A DNA stretch of 64,000 bases from Phenylobacterium sp. Root700 (lineage in GTDB: Bacteria; Pseudomonadota; Alphaproteobacteria; Caulobacterales; Caulobacteraceae): positions 10,825 through 74,824 of the forward strand of contig NZ_LMHT01000004.1 in assembly GCF_001429025.1 (NCBI RefSeq). The letters are read 5' to 3'. Position 1 is the stretch's first letter. Each line of letters opens with the position of its first letter. Shown here in pieces: positions 60,870 through 64,000 of the stretch. The translations under genes were made by a program, and so were the position numbers. The notes below the pieces were generated by a model, which worked only from the letters and a program-made list of their open reading frames with translations, was not told where the DNA came from and ran no database searches.

Positions 60870-61290
60870 TCAGGTGCCTCGCTGTAATTCATCTAGGGCG
60901 TCGCCAGCCAGGAATTCTGGGCGGCGATCTGCGACCGGACGAGCGAGGCGCCTCCATAACGCTGGACCAGAGACCAGAGACGGCGGAACGCGCGCGCCGC
61001 CTGGGGCCTGGTGTTCGACGGCGGTCGGCTTCACGCCCTTGAGCCGTGTTTGGACCAAGGGCGGCGCCACATCCTCACTGAGGTCCGGAGCCGGGCTCGA
61101 ATCTACATCGCGCATCCGTCGCGCGATGATCTCACCGCGTAGACGATCAGCGCGAGGAGCAGCTCTCTGGCGACGAGCAGTTCCCCCGCCGAAAGCGCGG
61201 TCAGGCCATCTCCTGCGAAGCACTCTGGACAAAGCCTTGCGGCAGACTGCAGGTCGCCGAAGCCCCCAGCCTGATCAGGGTGCGGGCTGT
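60870..61290 (-). pseudogene. Decayed second copy of hemN (3' half)
   Basis: On the minus strand, about 61090-61290 aligns base by base with the intact hemN at about 62490-62680: SLPQGFVQSASQEMA then a TGA where hemN has Trp, and after frame changes ADRLRGEIIARRMRD against hemN NADRLRGEIIERLMCD. Towards 60870 likeness fades, though LARPVADRRPEFLAGDA may be the old C-terminus. Start, radical-SAM half and frame are lost. Confidence 0.75.
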
Positions 61291-61304
61291 TCCTCCAACG
61301 CCTG

Positions 61305-61427
61305 TCAGTCGGCAAAGATCGGCGCGTCAGGCCGCGACGGCGCAAAGCGCAGGCGCTCGGCGCCGCTCGGCCCGGTCGGGTAGTTGATCGGCTGCACGTA
61401 GATGCCGTGGTCGACCAGCTGGCCGCC
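61305..61427 (-). pseudogene. hemA: C-terminal remnant of 5-aminolevulinate synthase
   Basis: Minus-strand frame ending in TGA at 61305 reads LVDHGIYVQPINYPTGPSG then AERLRFAPSRPDAP, the highly conserved end of ALA synthase (HGIYVQPINYP...ERLR). Only about 40 codons are recognisable; nothing like the PLP-binding core lies upstream in 61428-61598. It is immediately upstream of the hemN remnant on the same strand, so a hemA-hemN unit once stood here. Confidence 0.75.
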
Positions 61428-61598
61428 AGCACCCGCTGCACGCACCTCGTCGAGCGGCGACGTCATCGACCTGCAAGTCGCCCCGGAGCGTTCACGCCAA
61501 GGCGACGGCCATCTCCGTAAGACTACTTAAGGAAGGCTCCCGAATTTCGCACGCCCCCCTCCGCCCCTAGCCATAGGGCGTCGAGGAGGTCCATCCAC

Positions 61599-62249
61599 AT
61601 GCTTGCCCAGTCTCTCGCCCATCCCCGAGCGCCCGCCGTCTCCCGCCCGGACGGTCTCCTGAACCGCATTGGCGTACGTATGGCTTTTGCGAAGGACGAG
61701 GAGATCTATGGACAGGGCGAGGCCGCCAACCTCGTCTATCTGGTGGCGACCGGCGCCGTGCGCACCTCACGGTTCCTGAGTGACGGTCGGCGCCCCATCA
61801 ACGACTTCTATTATCCCGGCGACATCTTCGGCCTTGAGGCGGAAAGCGAACATACCCTGTCGGCCGAGGCGCTAAGCGACTCCCTGCTCCTGGTCGCCAG
61901 CCGTTCGGCCTTGGTCGCCGCGGGCGGCGAACAGGCGCTCCAGGCCATGCTGCGCGACACCATGGTCCGCGACCTGCAAAACACCCGCGAACACCTGATG
62001 CTGCTAGTCGGCAAGACCGCCCGCCAACGGGTGTCCGGCTTCCTGCTCAGCCTGGCCGAGCGCAGTTCTGACCCGATGATCGAACTGGCCATGGGCCGCC
62101 AGGACATGGCTGACTATCTGGGCCTGACCATCGAGACGGTGTCGCGGATGATCACCGACCTGCAGAACAGCAGCCTCGTCGAGTTCCGGAACTGCCGACA
62201 CTTCCTGGTTTGCGACCGCAGAGCGCTCGCGAACATCGCCGCCGGCTGA
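61599..62249 (+). CDS. Crp/Fnr-family transcriptional regulator (FixK-like)
   Basis: 216 residues. A cyclic-nucleotide-binding-like beta roll (about 30-120; FAKDEEIYGQGEAANLVYLVATGAVRT, YYPGDIFGLEAES in pieces) and a C-terminal helix-turn-helix (MGRQDMADYLGLTIETVSRMITDLQ, with E-x-x-S-R contacts like FNR). The N-terminal iron-sulfur cysteines of FNR are absent, so it is closer to FixK. GAGGAGG lies upstream of ATG 61599. Convergent with hemN; it probably acts on the hemN and cco promoters. Confidence 0.88.
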   Translation: MLAQSLAHPRAPAVSRPDGLLNRIGVRMAFAKDEEIYGQGEAANLVYLVATGAVRTSRFLSDGRRPINDFYYPGDIFGLEAESEHTLSAEALSDSLLLVASRSALVAAGGEQALQAMLRDTMVRDLQNTREHLMLLVGKTARQRVSGFLLSLAERSSDPMIELAMGRQDMADYLGLTIETVSRMITDLQNSSLVEFRNCRHFLVCDRRALANIAAG

Positions 62250-62267
62250 TCTCGCCGCCCTGCCTGC

Positions 62268-63650
62268 CTACAGCGTCCTCGAATGGCGCCCCTCCTGGGC
62301 GGCGAAGTAGGTGTCGAAGACGGCGCAGATGGAGCGGACCACCAGACGACCGGCCTCGGTCACCGTGATTCGGCCGCCGTCACAGGTCACGAGGCCGTCT
62401 CGCTCAAAGCTCGCCATCTGCGCAAGTTCCCGGCTGAACTCACCCAGGTCGCGGCCGTGATCGCAACAGACGCTGTAAAGGTCGACATAGAGATCGCACA
62501 TCAGCCGCTCGATGATCTCGCCGCGCAGGCGATCGGCGTTAGTGACCGCCACGCCCCTGGCGATGGGCAAATCCCCCGCCGCCAGAGCGTTCCGCCAGGC
62601 CAATTCCTGTGAAGCGTTCTGGACAAAGCCCTGGGGCAGGCTGCCGATCGCCGAGGCTCCGACGCCGATCAGGGCGCGGGCGGAGTCGGTCGTATAGCCC
62701 TGGAAGTTCCGGCGCAGGCGTCCCTGCGCCTGAGCCACCGCCAAGTCGTCGCTCGGCAGGGCGAAGTGATCCAGGCCGATGCGAACATACCCTTCCGCGA
62801 TCAGGTGTTCGGCGGCGACCTCGCTCTGCTCGAGGCGCTCGGCGGCGCCGGGCAGCGCGGCCTCGTGGATCAGCTGTTGATGGGCCTTCATCCACGGCAC
62901 GTGAGCGTAACCGAACAGCGCCAACCGTTCGGGGCGCAGCGGCAGCACCTGGTCGATGGTGGCCAGCGTGTTGCCCACCGTCTGATGCGGGAGCCCGTAC
63001 ATCAGGTCAAGATTGATCGACCCCACGCCAGCCTCACGAAGCCAGCCGACGCAGCGAGCGACGTCTTCGACGCCTTCCCGACGATTGACCGCCTCTTGCA
63101 CCTGGGGCGACAGATTCTGAACGCCGAGGCTGGCGCGGCTGAGGCCGTGGCGCGCCGCGGCCCGGACCCAGTCCTGGGTCAATCCGAGCGGATCGATCTC
63201 CGCGGCCACCTCGAGGCCGGAGTCGAGCCGGAAGACGTCGCTCAACGCCCTGAACAGCACGTCGAGCTCGCCCGCCTTGAGCATGTTCGGGGTGCCGCCG
63301 CCAAGATGCACGGCGCTGACCGGCAGGCGTCCCGGCAAGGCGGCCCCCAGCAAACTCAGCTCGTCCTGAAGGTAGGCGACATAGTCGGCCACCGGCCCGT
63401 GGGTGTTCACGACCCGCGTGTTGCACCCGCAGTACCAGCAAAGCCGCGCGCAGAAAGGCACATGGACATAGACCGACACGGCCTCATCAATTGGCAGGTC
63501 GCCCAGCCAGCGCCGATAGGTCGCCGCATTGACGGCTGGCGTGAACTGAACGGCCGTCGGGTAGCTGGTGTAGCGGGGCGCCCGCCCATCGTACTTTGAG
63601 ACCAGCGAGGCGTGCGAGGGCGGCGGGACAAAGGCGGCGGCGGCGGTCAC
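62268..63650 (-). CDS. hemN: Oxygen-independent coproporphyrinogen III oxidase (dehydrogenase)
   Basis: 460 residues. The radical-SAM site YVHVPFCARLCWYCGCNTRV has C-x3-C-x2-C-x-C, followed by VHLGGGTPNML, EIDPLGL and SLGVQNLSPQVQEAVNR, all HemN hallmarks. It makes protoporphyrinogen IX without O2 for heme under low oxygen. GTG 63650 is chosen because GGAG lies 8 bases upstream and it gives the family length; the frame is open 52 codons further. An FNR/FixK-like site lies 56-69 bases upstream. Confidence 0.93.
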   Translation of the reverse strand: MTAAAAFVPPPSHASLVSKYDGRAPRYTSYPTAVQFTPAVNAATYRRWLGDLPIDEAVSVYVHVPFCARLCWYCGCNTRVVNTHGPVADYVAYLQDELSLLGAALPGRLPVSAVHLGGGTPNMLKAGELDVLFRALSDVFRLDSGLEVAAEIDPLGLTQDWVRAAARHGLSRASLGVQNLSPQVQEAVNRREGVEDVARCVGWLREAGVGSINLDLMYGLPHQTVGNTLATIDQVLPLRPERLALFGYAHVPWMKAHQQLIHEAALPGAAERLEQSEVAAEHLIAEGYVRIGLDHFALPSDDLAVAQAQGRLRRNFQGYTTDSARALIGVGASAIGSLPQGFVQNASQELAWRNALAAGDLPIARGVAVTNADRLRGEIIERLMCDLYVDLYSVCCDHGRDLGEFSRELAQMASFERDGLVTCDGGRITVTEAGRLVVRSICAVFDTYFAAQEGRHSRTL

Positions 63651-63705
63651 GGGGCAAGCTCCAGAAGGCGACGCCTTCACCTTGCCTGGCCCGTAATAGC
63701 GCGCC

Positions 63706-63719
63706 GTGACATCGGTCAA
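63706..63719 (-). promoter_or_regulatory. FNR/FixK-like site before hemN
   Basis: Minus strand TTGACCGATGTCAC matches TTGA-N6-TCAA at 7 of 8 fixed positions. Its centre is 62 bases before the hemN start; a class II site at -41.5 would put transcription start about 21 bases before the start codon. It overlaps the ccoS stop codon. Confidence 0.6.
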
Positions 63720-63874
63720 TCCAGCGGCCGATCGACTGGATCTTCGAGCAGTATGCGCGAGGCGTCGCCGAGCGGGTCGTCGTACTGGCCGCTCCGCACC
63801 GTCCACCAGAAGGCCGCCAGTCCGGTGAGCGCCAGCAGGATCGAGACCGTCGCCAGGAAGATCAGGATGCTCAT
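63716..63874 (-). CDS. ccoS: cbb3-type cytochrome oxidase assembly protein CcoS
   Basis: 52 residues. MSILIFLATVSILLALTGL is one membrane helix, then AAFWWTVRSGQYDDPLGDASRIL, the CcoS signature (W-x-x-x-S-G-Q-Y-D-D). CcoS is needed for cofactor insertion into cbb3 oxidase. Its ATG overlaps the ccoI stop by 4 bases (ATGA). The gene is too short for most ORF cut-offs. Confidence 0.9.
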   Translation of the reverse strand: MSILIFLATVSILLALTGLAAFWWTVRSGQYDDPLGDASRILLEDPVDRPLD

Positions 63875-64000
63875 CTGCGCGCCTTCACGCCGGTCCGCAG
63901 GGCGTTGAGCGTCACGGTCAGCGACGACCCCGACATGGCCAAGGCGGCGACCAGCGGGTTGATGAACCCGAACATCGCCGCCGGCGCGGCGATCAGGTTG
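63871..64000 (-). CDS. ccoI: Copper-translocating P-type ATPase CcoI/FixI, C-terminal end (partial)
   Basis: The last 42 codons are visible. NLIAAPAAMFGFINPLVAALAMSGSSLTVTLNALR is the end of a P1B-type ATPase, with the M-S-x-S-S...N-x-x-R final helix of CPx ATPases (read in pieces: LVAALAMSGSSLTVTLNAL). The position just before ccoS identifies it as CcoI/FixI, which supplies copper to the cbb3 oxidase. Confidence 0.88.
   Translation of the reverse strand, partial: NLIAAPAAMFGFINPLVAALAMSGSSLTVTLNALRTGVKARR

Noticed and set aside
60874..61383. A 169-codon plus-strand frame after the enoyl-CoA hydratase
   Set aside because: It is antisense to the hemN and hemA remnants and has no ribosome site or family pattern.
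1..64000. tRNA, rRNA, CRISPR arrays, insertion sequences, prophage genes
   Set aside because: No cloverleaf, repeat-spacer array, transposase motif or terminal inverted repeats were seen by reading; a tRNA or IS search program was not available to confirm.

Overview
The window is GC-rich, tightly packed bacterial DNA from an alphaproteobacterium, most likely a member of the Caulobacterales (Caulobacter or Phenylobacterium type). The clearest pointer is a long membrane-anchored coiled-coil protein with the layout of the polarity factor TipN. A flagellin C-terminus at the left edge, an ExoD-type protein, a CysN-CysC fusion and a cbb3-oxidase assembly cluster at the right edge fit this. I see no tRNA, rRNA, CRISPR array or insertion sequence.

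Layout. 1-13 kb: flagellin tail with terminator, a lipoprotein, an alpha/beta hydrolase, a nitronate-monooxygenase-like flavoenzyme, both subunits of methylmalonyl-CoA mutase, an ArsR/SRPBCC/GST group with a palindromic operator, a dipeptide epimerase and TipN. 13-25 kb: DNA alkylation repair (Ogt and an Ada-AlkA fusion), sulfate activation (cysD-cysNC), gdhA, a DUF389 protein with an OmpA-like tail, and a redox operon that keeps a truncated VOC gene. 25-43 kb: ExoD, aminotransferase plus amidase, a DsbA-like protein, a cytochrome b561/c-type pair, a sugar transferase, RlmJ, an LLM flavoenzyme, arylamine N-acetyltransferase, CstA with its YbdD partner, and several small proteins.

43.8-60.9 kb is an accessory catabolic island. 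It holds a carotenoid/lignostilbene-type dioxygenase with all four iron histidines, five SnoaL/limonene-epoxide-hydrolase-like small proteins (two cytosolic/exported paralogue pairs plus one more), a TonB-dependent receptor, two regulators each made of two fused HxlR domains, a DUF1295 membrane reductase, a feruloyl-CoA-synthetase-like ligase, a second acyl-CoA synthetase, an SDR, an NAD(P)-dependent oxidoreductase and an enoyl-CoA hydratase. Nine copies of a 16-bp element, consensus CTTGCATAACRAKACT, lie in the gaps of this island, six of them 36-67 bp before start codons. I read it as a regulon for uptake and CoA-dependent breakdown of an apocarotenoid-, stilbenoid- or phenylpropanoid-like compound. 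The substrate is unknown. This is the best candidate in the window for an undescribed system.

60.9-64 kb is a microaerobic heme/cbb3 region: a Crp/Fnr-family regulator, hemN, ccoS and the end of ccoI, with an FNR/FixK-like site before hemN. Beside it lie decayed pieces of a second hemN and of a 5-aminolevulinate synthase gene. Other gene debris is a SAM-methyltransferase 3' end at 59.4-59.7 kb and a VOC 5' end at 22.9 kb.
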